A DNA stretch of 18,448 nucleotides. Origin: CAZIWJ01 sp964542855 (GTDB lineage Bacteria; Bacteroidota; Bacteroidia; Cytophagales; Cyclobacteriaceae). The notes under the pieces were generated by a model. The model worked only from the letters and a program-made list of their open reading frames with translations. It did no database searches and was not told where the DNA came from. The number at the start of each line of letters is the position of its first letter. Within the stretch, counting starts at the first letter, position 1. The DNA is taken from contig CAZIWJ010000047.1 of NCBI GenBank assembly GCA_964542855.1, positions 1 through 18,448 of the forward strand, read 5' to 3'. The translations under genes and the position numbers were made by a program. This document shows, piece by piece, positions 1 through 8,700 of the stretch.

Positions 1-251
1 CAAGATAGGATTACCGGAATTTTTCTTCGTTTACCGGCTGCAGTTTGCTGATGCACCGCTGTGTTTCTTTTAACAATTCAGGCTTTCCCGATATTTCAGC
101 GCTTTCTTTGAATACGGCAGTATTTATTTATGTACCCGGATATTTTCTTTACCAACTAATAATTTATTAGGATGAGGCAAGGTATTACCTCAGGGTGTAT
201 TAATTTACCCAACAGGTTACATTTTTACTTTTTTCTTCGTTATTATTTAGC
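1..251. other. Gene-poor stretch upstream of priA
   Basis: No gene can be supported here. Several reading frames are open at the left edge but stop within 15 to 70 bases, so a neighbour's 3' end could lie there. On the minus strand, positions 11-127 are open for about 38 codons with a protein-like composition but no start codon. The last 60 bases before priA are T-rich and contain TACATTTT at 218-225, one mismatch from the Bacteroidota -7 box TAnnTTTG. This is too weak to call a promoter. Confidence 0.4.
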
Positions 252-2795
252 ATGGACAGCTCGCTTGAACTAAACACAAACACAACTACCGAACGGGTTA
301 CGCTTTTTGCCGATGTAATTCTTCCGCTCCCCCTTCCCAGGCCCTTTACTTATCGGCTGCCGCTCGAATTGAACGACCGGGCCCGAAAAGGCTGCCGGGT
401 GGTAGTTCCGTTTGGGAAGAAGAAAGTACTTACCGGAATCATTGCCAACATCCACGACCAGGTGCCCGAAGTATACGAAGCCCGCTACATCCTGGAACTG
501 CTCGATGAAGAACCACAGGTAAACGAATACCAGTTGCAGCTTTTTAACTGGGTAGCCGAATATTATTGCGCTACTACCGGGGAAGTGATGAACATTGCCC
601 TGCCTTCCGGCCTGAAGCTGAGCAGCGAGTCGTACGTGCAGCTGCACCCGGAATTTAACCCGGAAACTAATACCTACCCGTTAAGCGACGACGAAGACAT
701 GCTGGTGGATGCGCTGAGCGACAAGCAGTTTCTGTCGTACCAGAATATCAGCGAATTATTCGACGGCAGTAACTTTTACCCCGTAATTAAATCCCTGATT
801 AAGAAAGAGATCGTAATTATTTTCGAGAAGGTTAAGGAGAAGTATAAACCCAAAATCATAAAGAAAATACGCCTGGCCCCTCCTCACCACACCAGGGAAG
901 GGATTTCCCATATTTTCCAGGAACTTGAAAGCAAGCACAAGCAACTAATGGTGCTCATGAAGTACCTGCAACTGGTACCGGCCATAGAAGAACCGGAAAG
1001 AAATGCCGCGGGCATTGAAAAAAGCGAGTTGTTGCAGCAGCAGGACGAAGAGTCGGAAACGGGTATTTCGCCCAGTTCGCTCAATACCTTGCTGAAAAAT
1101 AACGTGCTGGAAGAGTTTGAAGAGGCAGTACCGCGCATTTCAACCGACAATATTCCGGAAGAATTTACCGAAGTGCACCTTACCCCGGCCCAGGCGCGGG
1201 CCAAAGACAGCATTATGCAGGTGTTTGAAGAAAAGAATGTGGCCCTGCTGCACGGCGTAACCGGCAGTGGGAAAACAGAAATTTACGTGGAACTGATTAA
1301 GGAAGCCCTTTCCGGCGGAAGCCAGGTATTGTACCTGCTGCCTGAAATTGCCCTGACTACCCAAATTGTTGGCCGCCTGAAAAAAATATTCGGCGATAGC
1401 ATGGGCGTATATCATTCCAAGTTTTCCGATAACGAGCGGGTGGAAGTATGGCAGGGCGTTATCGATGGCCGGTTCTCGTTTGTAGTCGGCGTACGCTCGG
1501 CAATTATGCTACCCTTCGACAACCTCGGACTCATCGTGGTAGACGAAGAACACGAAACTTCTTACAAGCAGTTCGACCCGGCTCCGCGCTACAACGCCCG
1601 CGACCTGGCTATTGTTATGGCTAAAATGCACCACGCCAAAGTAATACTGGGGTCGGCCACCCCGGCCGTGGAAAGTTATTACCAGGCCGGGGAAAATCGT
1701 TACGGCCTCGTAAACCTGCATACCCGCTATGCCGATGTGCAGCTGCCCGAAATTTCGCTGGTAGATATTAAAATTGAACGGCAGCGAAAAACAATGAAGG
1801 GTAATTTTTCATCCGCTCTTATCGATTCCATGCGGCAGGCCCTGCTCAACGGCGAACAGGTTATTATTTTCCAGAACCGACGGGGGTATTCCCCGTTCGT
1901 GTTGTGCGAAGACTGCGCCCACATTCCCAAGTGTACCAACTGCGACGTTAGCCTTACTTACCACCAGTATAACAATCAGCTGGTTTGCCACTACTGCGGG
2001 TACAAGGAACCCATGGTATCGGAGTGCCCGGCCTGTGGATCATCTAAAATTCAAAGCACCGGCTACGGCACCGAAAGGCTGGAGGAAGAAATTGTAGAGT
2101 TCCTGCCCGAAGCAAGGGTGCAGCGGATGGACCTGGACACAACCCGGAAAAAAAATAGCTACCAGCAGATCATTGATCAGTTTGCCGAAGGAGAGCTCGA
2201 TATCCTGGTGGGTACCCAGATGGTGAGCAAGGGGCTGGATTTCGACCGGGTAAGCCTGGTGGGAATCCTGGATGCCGACCGGATGATTCACTTCCCCGAC
2301 TTCCGATCGTACGAGCGAACTTTCGATTTAATTACCCAGGTCAGCGGTCGGGCCGGAAGAAGGGCCAAGCAGGGTAAGGTATTAATTCAAACCAATAATC
2401 CACAGCAGCCTATACTGCAGAAAATTATTGAACACGACTACCCTTCTTTCTACGCCAGCGAAATCAGTGAACGGGAAAAGTACCGTTATCCTCCTTTCGT
2501 TCGGCTCATTCGCGTGGTGGTAAAGCACCCCGATAAGCGCATAGTGCAGCTAGCTGCTGTAGAACTGGCAACCCGCATGCATCATGCGCTGGGTAAGGGA
2601 AGGGTACTGGGGCCGGAGGAACCCATGATCGGAAAAATCAGGGGGTTATACCTGATGCAACTGCTTATTAAGCTGGAGCGAAATAAAATTAACCTGAAGA
2701 AAGTAAAGGAAATTATCCAGGAGAAGTCGGCTGAACTAACCAGGGAGAAAACCTTTACCAAAGTGCAGGTAACCATTGATGTAGACCCGTTTTAG
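252..2795 (+). CDS. priA: Primosomal protein N' / replication-restart 3'-5' helicase PriA
   Basis: PriA recognises stalled or repaired replication forks, unwinds the lagging arm and directs reloading of the replicative helicase in the cytoplasm. The 847-residue product has the family's full domain order. The N-terminal 3'-end-binding domain begins around residue 18 (FADVILPLPLPRPFTYRLP). Walker A is GVTGSGKT at about 335-342 and Walker B is DEEH at 431-434. The zinc-binding insertion has all eight cysteines (552, 555, 561, 564, 579, 582, 592, 595). The helicase C-lobe follows, with GTQMVSKGLDF and QVSGRAGRR. It is longer than the E. coli protein (732 aa); the extra length lies mainly in the region before the helicase core (about 210-310), which is acidic and low in complexity. 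The ATG at 252 leaves a short non-conserved leader before the first family motif. It appears monocistronic. Family assignment is essentially certain; the exact start is less so. Confidence 0.97.
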   Translation: MDSSLELNTNTTTERVTLFADVILPLPLPRPFTYRLPLELNDRARKGCRVVVPFGKKKVLTGIIANIHDQVPEVYEARYILELLDEEPQVNEYQLQLFNWVAEYYCATTGEVMNIALPSGLKLSSESYVQLHPEFNPETNTYPLSDDEDMLVDALSDKQFLSYQNISELFDGSNFYPVIKSLIKKEIVIIFEKVKEKYKPKIIKKIRLAPPHHTREGISHIFQELESKHKQLMVLMKYLQLVPAIEEPERNAAGIEKSELLQQQDEESETGISPSSLNTLLKNNVLEEFEEAVPRISTDNIPEEFTEVHLTPAQARAKDSIMQVFEEKNVALLHGVTGSGKTEIYVELIKEALSGGSQVLYLLPEIALTTQIVGRLKKIFGDSMGVYHSKFSDNERVEVWQGVIDGRFSFVVGVRSAIMLPFDNLGLIVVDEEHETSYKQFDPAPRYNARDLAIVMAKMHHAKVILGSATPAVESYYQAGENRYGLVNLHTRYADVQLPEISLVDIKIERQRKTMKGNFSSALIDSMRQALLNGEQVIIFQNRRGYSPFVLCEDCAHIPKCTNCDVSLTYHQYNNQLVCHYCGYKEPMVSECPACGSSKIQSTGYGTERLEEEIVEFLPEARVQRMDLDTTRKKNSYQQIIDQFAEGELDILVGTQMVSKGLDFDRVSLVGILDADRMIHFPDFRSYERTFDLITQVSGRAGRRAKQGKVLIQTNNPQQPILQKIIEHDYPSFYASEISEREKYRYPPFVRLIRVVVKHPDKRIVQLAAVELATRMHHALGKGRVLGPEEPMIGKIRGLYLMQLLIKLERNKINLKKVKEIIQEKSAELTREKTFTKVQVTIDVDPF

Positions 2796-3155
2796 GGTAA
2801 ACATAATCCTGGTAGAAATGCCCGGCACCGCACGCAAATTCCTGGCAGGCGCAGGAGAAATAAGAAAAACGAGTAGTAAGCTTGCAGTACAGCAAACGAG
2901 CCTAAAAACCCCGGTGCTTTCTTGAATAGATGAGTTGAGTAGCTCTTTTCCGTTTTAGGTTCTTTAATCTTGTCTCGATAAATTTAAGCCAGACGGGCTG
3001 GTTTGTAAAAGTTGCAGGTTGCTTTCCAGCTGCGCCTCGCTGTACCGAATGAAAGCCGCTGTATTTCAACTGGTCGGTACTCATTGCTGTAATAACTAAA
3101 GGTTAAATTTAAGGGACTAAGAAAATACTAAACGGTGAAAAAATACCCGTAGAGC
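2796..3155. other. 360-bp intergenic region between priA and the M19 peptidase gene
   Basis: The 3' ends of priA (rightward) and the peptidase gene (leftward) face each other across this stretch. The only candidate content is a 60-codon leftward ORF (2902-3084), listed separately with low confidence. I found no tRNA, no convincing intrinsic terminator and no repeat. A short interrupted match, ACGG at 3131-3134 with CCGT at 3147-3150, is too weak to call a terminator for the peptidase gene. Confidence 0.5.
2902..3084 (-). CDS. Doubtful small hypothetical protein (60 aa)
   Basis: An ATG-initiated ORF of 60 codons encodes a basic, hydrophilic peptide rich in Lys and Arg near its C-terminus (FIETRLKNLKRKRATQ). 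It has no signal peptide, membrane segment or motif I recognise. It is co-directional with, and 71 bp downstream of, the M19 peptidase gene, so it could be co-transcribed. I see no Shine-Dalgarno sequence and only a degenerate promoter (TAAATTTA, one mismatch from the -7 consensus) upstream. It may be chance or a decayed gene fragment. It is kept because nothing else occupies this stretch. Confidence 0.2.
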   Translation of the reverse strand: MSTDQLKYSGFHSVQRGAAGKQPATFTNQPVWLKFIETRLKNLKRKRATQLIYSRKHRGF

Positions 3156-4124
3156 TTATCCTGAATAATTATTCTCCAGAAATTTTAAGGCATTTTCATG
3201 ACATATGGCCTTTTTTTGAATTTCATTTAACGGGGCAGCCGCTATAACCCGGGGTAACTTCCCGGCATGCTCGTGTTCCGGGAAAAAGTAAGGGATCCGG
3301 TCGGGCTCGTTAAACAGGAAGCTGGGAAAATAGTCGGTCCCCCACACCATGTGTTCGTGGCCAAACTCCATTCCATACTGAATGTGCTCGTACAGCACCT
3401 CCGGGTGGGTAGGATGCAAAAATTCCCGCACCAGGTTCAGCCCGATTATTCCTTTTCGTTTCACTATTTCCCGAACAATATCGTCGGTCAGGTTGCGCAC
3501 GTGGTGGTACACCGAACGGTAATTCGAGTGGCTGGCCAGCACCGGCAATTGCAACCCTTCCTTTTCAATAAAATCCATCGTGTCGTAAGCCAGTGCATCG
3601 CTGGTATGCGAGAAGTCAACGGCGATATTTTTCTCGTTCATTACGCGCAATAATTCCCGGCCATCCGGGGTAAGCCCCTTGCTGGCATAATTACCTCCTC
3701 CGAAGCGATTTTCAGCGTGGTGGGTCAGGCTGATGTAAAGAATTTTTCCGGCTTCCTGTTCAATGGCGTTCAACCTTTCAAAGCCTGCCTCCAGGGGCTC
3801 ATCTTCTTCACAAAATACCGAAGCACTTTCAATTGCCGGCAGGATCTGGATTTTATTTTCCGTTGCCTCTTCGCCAAACCTTTCCATTTCTGGCGTATCG
3901 CCTAACAGGGTTTGCCTGAACAGCCGGGCCTGCTTCATGCCGTTAGCAGTGCTTCCTTTTTCCGTAAGGCTAAAAATAGCCATTACCTGGAAAGCTACCT
4001 CCCCCTGCTGCAAGTGGGGCACTGCGCAACCGATACCCTCGGTATCGTATGGGGTACCATTTTCCAATCCGGCCAGATGCGAAAGCAGGTCACAGTGAAA
4101 ATCATAAACAGGGTAATGTTTCAT
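3156..4124 (-). CDS. Peptidase family M19 (membrane dipeptidase-like) metallohydrolase
   Basis: M19 enzymes are binuclear-zinc TIM-barrel hydrolases related to renal dipeptidase. They cleave dipeptides, often including D-amino-acid or dehydro substrates. The 322-residue product carries the expected metal ligands. The HxD pair is at His10/Asp12 (DFHCDLL), the bridging Glu is Glu99 (PAIES), and further ligands are His173 (DFSHTS) and His199 (ASHSNYR). The downstream VRNLTDD segment and the GTD motif near residue 265 (WGTDYF) match the substrate-binding and late-barrel positions of the family. Unlike the eukaryotic GPI-anchored enzyme, there is no signal peptide or lipobox, so a cytoplasmic location is inferred. 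The ATG at 4124 places HxD near residue 10, as usual in bacterial members. The exact substrate cannot be read from sequence. It is divergent from the small membrane protein gene at 4255. Confidence 0.93.
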   Translation of the reverse strand: MKHYPVYDFHCDLLSHLAGLENGTPYDTEGIGCAVPHLQQGEVAFQVMAIFSLTEKGSTANGMKQARLFRQTLLGDTPEMERFGEEATENKIQILPAIESASVFCEEDEPLEAGFERLNAIEQEAGKILYISLTHHAENRFGGGNYASKGLTPDGRELLRVMNEKNIAVDFSHTSDALAYDTMDFIEKEGLQLPVLASHSNYRSVYHHVRNLTDDIVREIVKRKGIIGLNLVREFLHPTHPEVLYEHIQYGMEFGHEHMVWGTDYFPSFLFNEPDRIPYFFPEHEHAGKLPRVIAAAPLNEIQKKAICHENALKFLENNYSG

Positions 4125-4216
4125 AAGGTGCAGGTTAAACAGCGTTATTTTACAAATTCCGTAAACTGGCGGGTTCGGTTTCCGCCCCGATCGGTTTTAG
4201 TTTAACAGAAAGCAAT

Positions 4217-4224
4217 TATCTTTG
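4217..4224 (+). promoter_or_regulatory. Candidate -7 box (TATCTTTG) for the small membrane protein gene
   Basis: TATCTTTG is an exact match to TAnnTTTG. A transcript would begin near 4230, about 25 nt before the ATG at 4255. No clean TTTG sits at the -33 distance; a T-run at 4195-4198 is the best partner. If correct, it rules out initiation at the in-frame TTG at 4222, which lies inside this box. Confidence 0.45.
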
Positions 4225-4239
4225 GCCGCACAAGAAAAA

Positions 4240-4272
4240 CAAATTTATTGCTTCATGGCCAGTTTTCGCAAA
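4240..4272 (-). promoter_or_regulatory. Candidate promoter for the M19 peptidase gene (TTTG-N21-TAnnTTTG)
   Basis: Read on the minus strand, TTTG (4272-4269) is followed after 21 bases by TAAATTTG (4247-4240). This matches the Bacteroidota housekeeping promoter, -33 TTTG and -7 TAnnTTTG with a 19-21 base spacer. It would start transcription near 4235 and give a leader of about 110 nt before the ATG at 4124. The -33 element lies inside the first codons of the divergent gene. Assignment rests on consensus match only. Confidence 0.5.
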
Positions 4273-4644
4273 GTACTCAGAATAGGCATAGTTTCAATTG
4301 TTGGTATCGGTATAATCGTTCTCCTGGTCACATTTTTCGCCAACTTCAGCGAAGGTTTCCGGGTAGGGGTTCCCATTAAGTTCAGCAAGAAAGGGGTTAT
4401 TTTTAAAACCTACGAGGGGCAGTTGAACCTGGGCAGCCTAAACCAGGAATCAACCGGAAATTTTTCTACCTACTGGGATTTCAGCGTAAAAGCATCGGCC
4501 GACAGCGTGGTAAACAAACTGGATTCTGCCATTGTGGAAGGATACCGCGTAAAATTATTTTATAAGGAAAAGTTCGTGCAGGTACCCTGGCGCGGCGATA
4601 CCAAGTATATGGTGTACGATGTGGAGTACCTGAGGAAAAATTAA
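4255..4644 (+). CDS. Small single-pass membrane-anchored protein of unknown function
   Basis: The 129-residue product has a short basic N-terminus (MASFRKVLR) and one hydrophobic segment at about residues 9-29. A soluble domain of roughly 100 residues follows, rich in beta-prone and aromatic residues, containing FRVGVPIKFSKKGVIFKTYEGQLNLG. From memory of the family, similar short proteins with the pattern SEGxRxG-xxKFSxKGxxFKTYEG are widespread in Bacteroidota. They are annotated as hypothetical and sometimes carry an implausible enzyme name; I assign no enzyme activity. The soluble part probably faces the periplasm, inferred from the positive-inside rule. I chose ATG 4255 over the in-frame TTG at 4222 because the upstream codons would put a polar stretch before the anchor and overlap the likely promoter. 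It is convergent with the TPR gene, separated by 88 bp. Confidence 0.8.
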   Translation: MASFRKVLRIGIVSIVGIGIIVLLVTFFANFSEGFRVGVPIKFSKKGVIFKTYEGQLNLGSLNQESTGNFSTYWDFSVKASADSVVNKLDSAIVEGYRVKLFYKEKFVQVPWRGDTKYMVYDVEYLRKN

Positions 4645-4732
4645 GTACAAACGGGAAATTTGCACCAGTCCGGGAAGCAAGCAAGCAATCAATTAACTCC
4701 GCTGCATGCGTACGTTACTTTAGGCAAACCCG

Positions 4733-5377
4733 TTAGCGTTTCGGCATCAGCGCTCCCCGCAGCCATTGCTTATATTCTTCGCAGGTAAGCTGGCCATGCT
4801 CGTCGCTGTAAGGGCAGGGCTGGTAAATCATTCCCCCCAGGTTGCCAGGGCTTTTCAGGTAGCCCGAACCCTTGCAAACCGGGCATACTACTTTGTCGCC
4901 CGACTGGCATACCCGTTCAACCTGGTCAGTCTGGAATGTCCCCCCGCGGCTTTCGTCTACTTCTTTTATTTCCTTCTGGGCAACCCGGTAACCCCGCTGG
5001 GCCATTTGCAGGTAGCGCTCACTCTCCTCGAAGTACTGGCCGCCGGTGCCTTTCAGTTCGATGTACTTATTCAACCAGTCGATGCTTTGCAGGTAGTTTT
5101 CCAGGTGGTACGAATTTTTACCGAAGTAGAAACAAATTTCGGCAGGTAGGGGTGAGGCCAGTTCAAATACTTCTTTAAAATAGCGGTCGGCCACCAGGAA
5201 ATTCCCCATGTCCATTTCCTGCACGCCTTTGTCCATGCTTCGTAAGTAGCGCGCTTCCTGCTGGGCCTGCAGGCGTATGTCCAGGTTGTCGTCGTTTACC
5301 TGCCCTGATGCCAGGAAGGTGTTCAGGAAAAGTAGCAGCAGAATAGCACCTTTCGTTTTCTTTATAAAACTGTTCAT
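4733..5377 (-). CDS. Secreted TPR-type protein with a DnaJ-like CxxCxGxG motif
   Basis: The 214-residue product begins with a basic N-terminus and a Leu-rich signal peptide (residues 1-25, ending FLASG). A charged helical region follows, and TPR-like helices at about 50-130 include MDMGNFLVADRYFKEVFEL and NYLQSIDWLNKYIEL. The C-terminal part has CPVCKGSG at residues 165-172, one copy of the zinc-binding CxxCxGxG motif of DnaJ. Two more cysteines (188, 199) could complete a zinc site. A single motif in an exported TPR protein is unusual, and I do not know its function; protein-protein contact in the periplasm or envelope is a guess. I chose ATG 5377 because it gives a clean signal peptide. The frame is open upstream to 5548, but that extension is not protein-like and contains a promoter match. 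It is divergent from the giant surface protein gene. Confidence 0.8.
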   Translation of the reverse strand: MNSFIKKTKGAILLLLFLNTFLASGQVNDDNLDIRLQAQQEARYLRSMDKGVQEMDMGNFLVADRYFKEVFELASPLPAEICFYFGKNSYHLENYLQSIDWLNKYIELKGTGGQYFEESERYLQMAQRGYRVAQKEIKEVDESRGGTFQTDQVERVCQSGDKVVCPVCKGSGYLKSPGNLGGMIYQPCPYSDEHGQLTCEEYKQWLRGALMPKR

Positions 5378-5758
5378 CTTAACAAAAATACAGTGTAATC
5401 GGCTATCTGCCAAAGCGGTTACTGTTCGTATGAGTACTGGGCTGAATATTACCAGACAGCCATTTGCGTAAAAAGCCTTTATATTCCCGGTTTTTCCAGG
5501 CTGGAACAACCCGTGCCCGTGCCCATTCCCTGTAAGGTTTATTTGCACCCACCATGCCCTGTGTTACCCGGTGCTTATGCACTCAATTTTTATAATAAAT
5601 GCCCGGATAAGTAAATTTTTACTGGTTTATCATTAAATTAGTATTATTTCATCTTTAAAAATATCAAGCGCTTCTTAATTAAATTAACCGGTTTAGCTTA
5701 CTGACTATTAAAAAAGCATAACGATATAAGGAGCAAATGCAATTTCAACGCTACAGCT
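5378..5758. other. 381-bp divergent intergenic region between the TPR and giant surface protein genes
   Basis: The left end holds the TPR gene promoter. The right half (about 5580-5725) is strongly AT-rich, as expected for a promoter region of the rightward giant gene, but I found no exact TAnnTTTG. TAAATTTT at 5612-5619 is one mismatch away and has no good -33 partner. An AAGGAG sequence at 5728-5733 is a good Shine-Dalgarno match. It lies 25 bases from the giant gene's ATG but only three from an out-of-frame ATG at 5737. Confidence 0.5.
5383..5414 (-). promoter_or_regulatory. Consensus Bacteroidota promoter abutting the TPR gene start
   Basis: On the minus strand, TTTG (5414-5411), a 20-base spacer and TATTTTTG (5390-5383) match TTTG-N19-21-TAnnTTTG exactly. 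Only five bases separate the -7 box from the ATG at 5377, so the predicted transcription start falls at or within a few bases of the start codon. Confidence 0.55.
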
Positions 5759-8700
5759 ATGCGCTACCTTACACTATTTATCTACTGCTTTTTATGTTTT
5801 ACTAGCCTCTACGGACAGCAAATTGTTACCGTAAACCCATCCGGTAGTGGCGATTACACTACTGTTCAGGAAGCCCTCGATGCATTTAGTAACACCACCC
5901 TTGCCTCCGATGTGGTAATCCGGATTGCATCGGGTGAATACGACGAGCCTTTGTCGCTAACCGGGGTTAATCCTTCGGAAAATAATTATTCACTCACCCT
6001 GGAGTCGGCCAGTGGTAACGCTGCCGATGTAATTATTACCAACACCACCCCGGTTTCCGGGCCAACCGACCCCAGTGTTTCCCAATCGAACTACCAGGGG
6101 ATTCTGAAACTAACGGAAGTAAGTAATGTTACTATCCGCAACCTCACTTTTACAGAAGAAATTGAATCAGATTATGCCGTGGGAATCTGCGGGGTGAGTA
6201 ACCAGATTACTCTTTCCGGAAATGCATTTAACAATACGTCCGGGGCTGATGAATATGCTATCCACCAGCTTTATGAATACTACTACCTTATAGACTTTGC
6301 AAATTTCATCTTCGAAACCCGCGATACCATAAATCATATTTCCAACCTTACAGTAGAAGATAACACGTTTAACCGGCTGGGCCTTTATCGCAACAGCTTT
6401 TCCAGCGACGATGAAGATGATGATATTCCCGATACCGATCTGAATTTTACTTTTCGTGGCAATGAAATTAATAATTCAGACCTGAACGGTAACTGGACGA
6501 ATATCCGTAACCTGGTTATTAATCAGAATACCTGGACCGATGTTCCCTATAATTCCAACTACGGACAGATTACTAATTTTCAGTTTACTAATAATATTCT
6601 GGAAAACAGTAACCTGGGCTACATCTACAACAGCGACAGTATACTGATCAGCGACAACAAAGCAAGTAGCCAGCGAGATATTTTAACCATTGCCAAGAGC
6701 GACAATATACTGATCAGCAACAATAAAATGAGCAGCCAGCAAGGTATTTTATCCATTACCAACAGCGATACCAGCCTGGTTTCAACCTATACCATTACCA
6801 ATAACTTTTTTAGTTCCCGTTCGCTGGGAATCAATATCTTAGCAGAAGATATTAATCTCACAGTTGCCTTTAATAATTTTAACCTAACCAATATCAGTGG
6901 TGGATCTTCAGCCATTGGAATCACTGTTTCAGCTATTGATGAAACTGAGCGGTCTTCTTTATCTTTTCACAACAATAACTACCGCTCAGCCAGCGACAAA
7001 AGCTTTGGCTATTCCGTAACGTTTAACGAATCTGATGTAGGCAGCATAAATACCAGCGATCTCCCATTCGTTTCGGATCACAATAATTTCTATTTTGCCG
7101 GGGCTGACCAGCTGTATAAGGAAATTTCATTAAGTACTTTTGTCCAGGATACCCTCACCTTGCAGGAAGTCCGGGATAACTACGGACTGGAAATCAACAG
7201 CCTCTCTACCGATCCCCTCTACTTCAGCGAAACCGACCTGCACATCGGCAACGCCGGCCTGCGCGGTAAAGGAAAAGCAATTCCCGGAATTACCACCGAC
7301 ATCGACGGCGAAACCCGGCAAAACCCACCCGACATCGGGGCCGATGAACTGGGAGCCTTATCGGCTAACCTTCGGCCGGTTGTCATCGAGAACATTACCG
7401 GAACCCTGGAAGGCGGTAAAAATATCCAACTCGATTACACCGTACAAAACACCGGCCAACTTGCCCTGGCCACTAACTGGACCGACGGCATCTACCTGAG
7501 CACCGATGCTGCATTGAGCAACGATGATACCCTGCTGCACACCGAACTCGTAGAACAACCGTTGGGCCTGGAACCACAGGGCACTTACCAGCGAAGGGTT
7601 GCCTTCGGCTTACCCACTAACGTACAGGCCGGTACCTACTACTTACTGCTCGATGTGAACAGTGAGGCAAAATCAATCGAGGGAAATGATACCGATAATA
7701 CCCTGTCTAGCGTTAGCCTGAGCATCAGCGAAGCCCAGCTTCCCGATTTGCAGGTTACTGACATTGTTACCCCATCATCCGAGTTCTCCGGGAAAGCAGT
7801 GGAGGTTTCCTGGACCGTAACCAACAGTGGGAACAGCATCACCAACCAGCCCTGGCAGGATTATATTTACTTCGCCAACGTGGAATCGGCCCTGGACGGT
7901 GGACCTAAAGATTCACTGCTGGTGGTAAAAGTTGCCTCCCCTACCGGCCTGGCCCCCGGTGAATCGTATACCAACACAAAACAAGTAAACATTCCTGTCC
8001 GATACTCCGGTACGCTCTACTACCGCGTACGGGCAAACGGGAACCAGACCCTGCCGGAAATCGATACCACTTATACCGATAACGGGCTAACTTCTTCGGT
8101 GATCACCGTTACCCAGTCGCCCCTTCCCGACCTGGCCGTTACCAATCTCAACTTTTCAGGTACCGCCTTCTCCGGGGAAACGATCCCGGTTAACTGGACG
8201 GTAGAAAATGTGGGCCAGCAGATAACCTATCGTACAGCTACCCAATTATTTGAGGAAGACTGGCTGAACCGGGCTAATTTTAATTATTGGACCGACCGGG
8301 TATACATTTCGCGTAAGCCTTTCTACGACGAAGAAGAACCTACCCAGCGGGTGGTAGCCACGTATTACCGTCCTACCGAAGAGCTGGACGTAGCCCAGGA
8401 CTATACCATTAACGACAGCATTAATTTCCAGGACTGCGATTACGGCAAATACTACGTTTTTGTGGTAGCGAACCAGGATGGCTATACCTTCGAACTGGAT
8501 TACGATAATAATATTAGTGTGCTCGATAGCGTAGAAGTAGTTATTGATCCCAAACCCGACCTGGTGCCCGAACAACTGGCCGTTACCAACGCCCTTTCTA
8601 CCGGTAATTTCATCGATATTGATTTTACGGTTGCCAATAACGGGTTCAGTGATACCAAAGGAGAGCGCATTGGCGATTACTTCTTCCTCTCTGCCCTGGA

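Noticed and set aside
11..127. Minus-strand open stretch at the left edge that could be the end of a broken gene
   Set aside because: About 38 codons, closed by a stop on its upstream side, no start codon and no recognisable similarity. Chance cannot be excluded.
4222..4254. TTG start for the small membrane protein gene
   Set aside because: The TTG is part of a consensus -7 box, and the extra 11 residues precede a normal positively charged anchor start at ATG 4255.
4645..4732. AACGGG (from 4650) and CCCGTT (4729-4734) as a bidirectional terminator between the convergent genes
   Set aside because: The arms are about 75 bases apart, one lies at the stop codon of the TPR gene, and there is no U-tract.
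5378..5548. 57-codon upstream extension of the secreted TPR protein (start at 5548 instead of 5377)
   Set aside because: It would bury a clear signal peptide inside the protein, its composition is not protein-like, and an exact promoter match lies within it.
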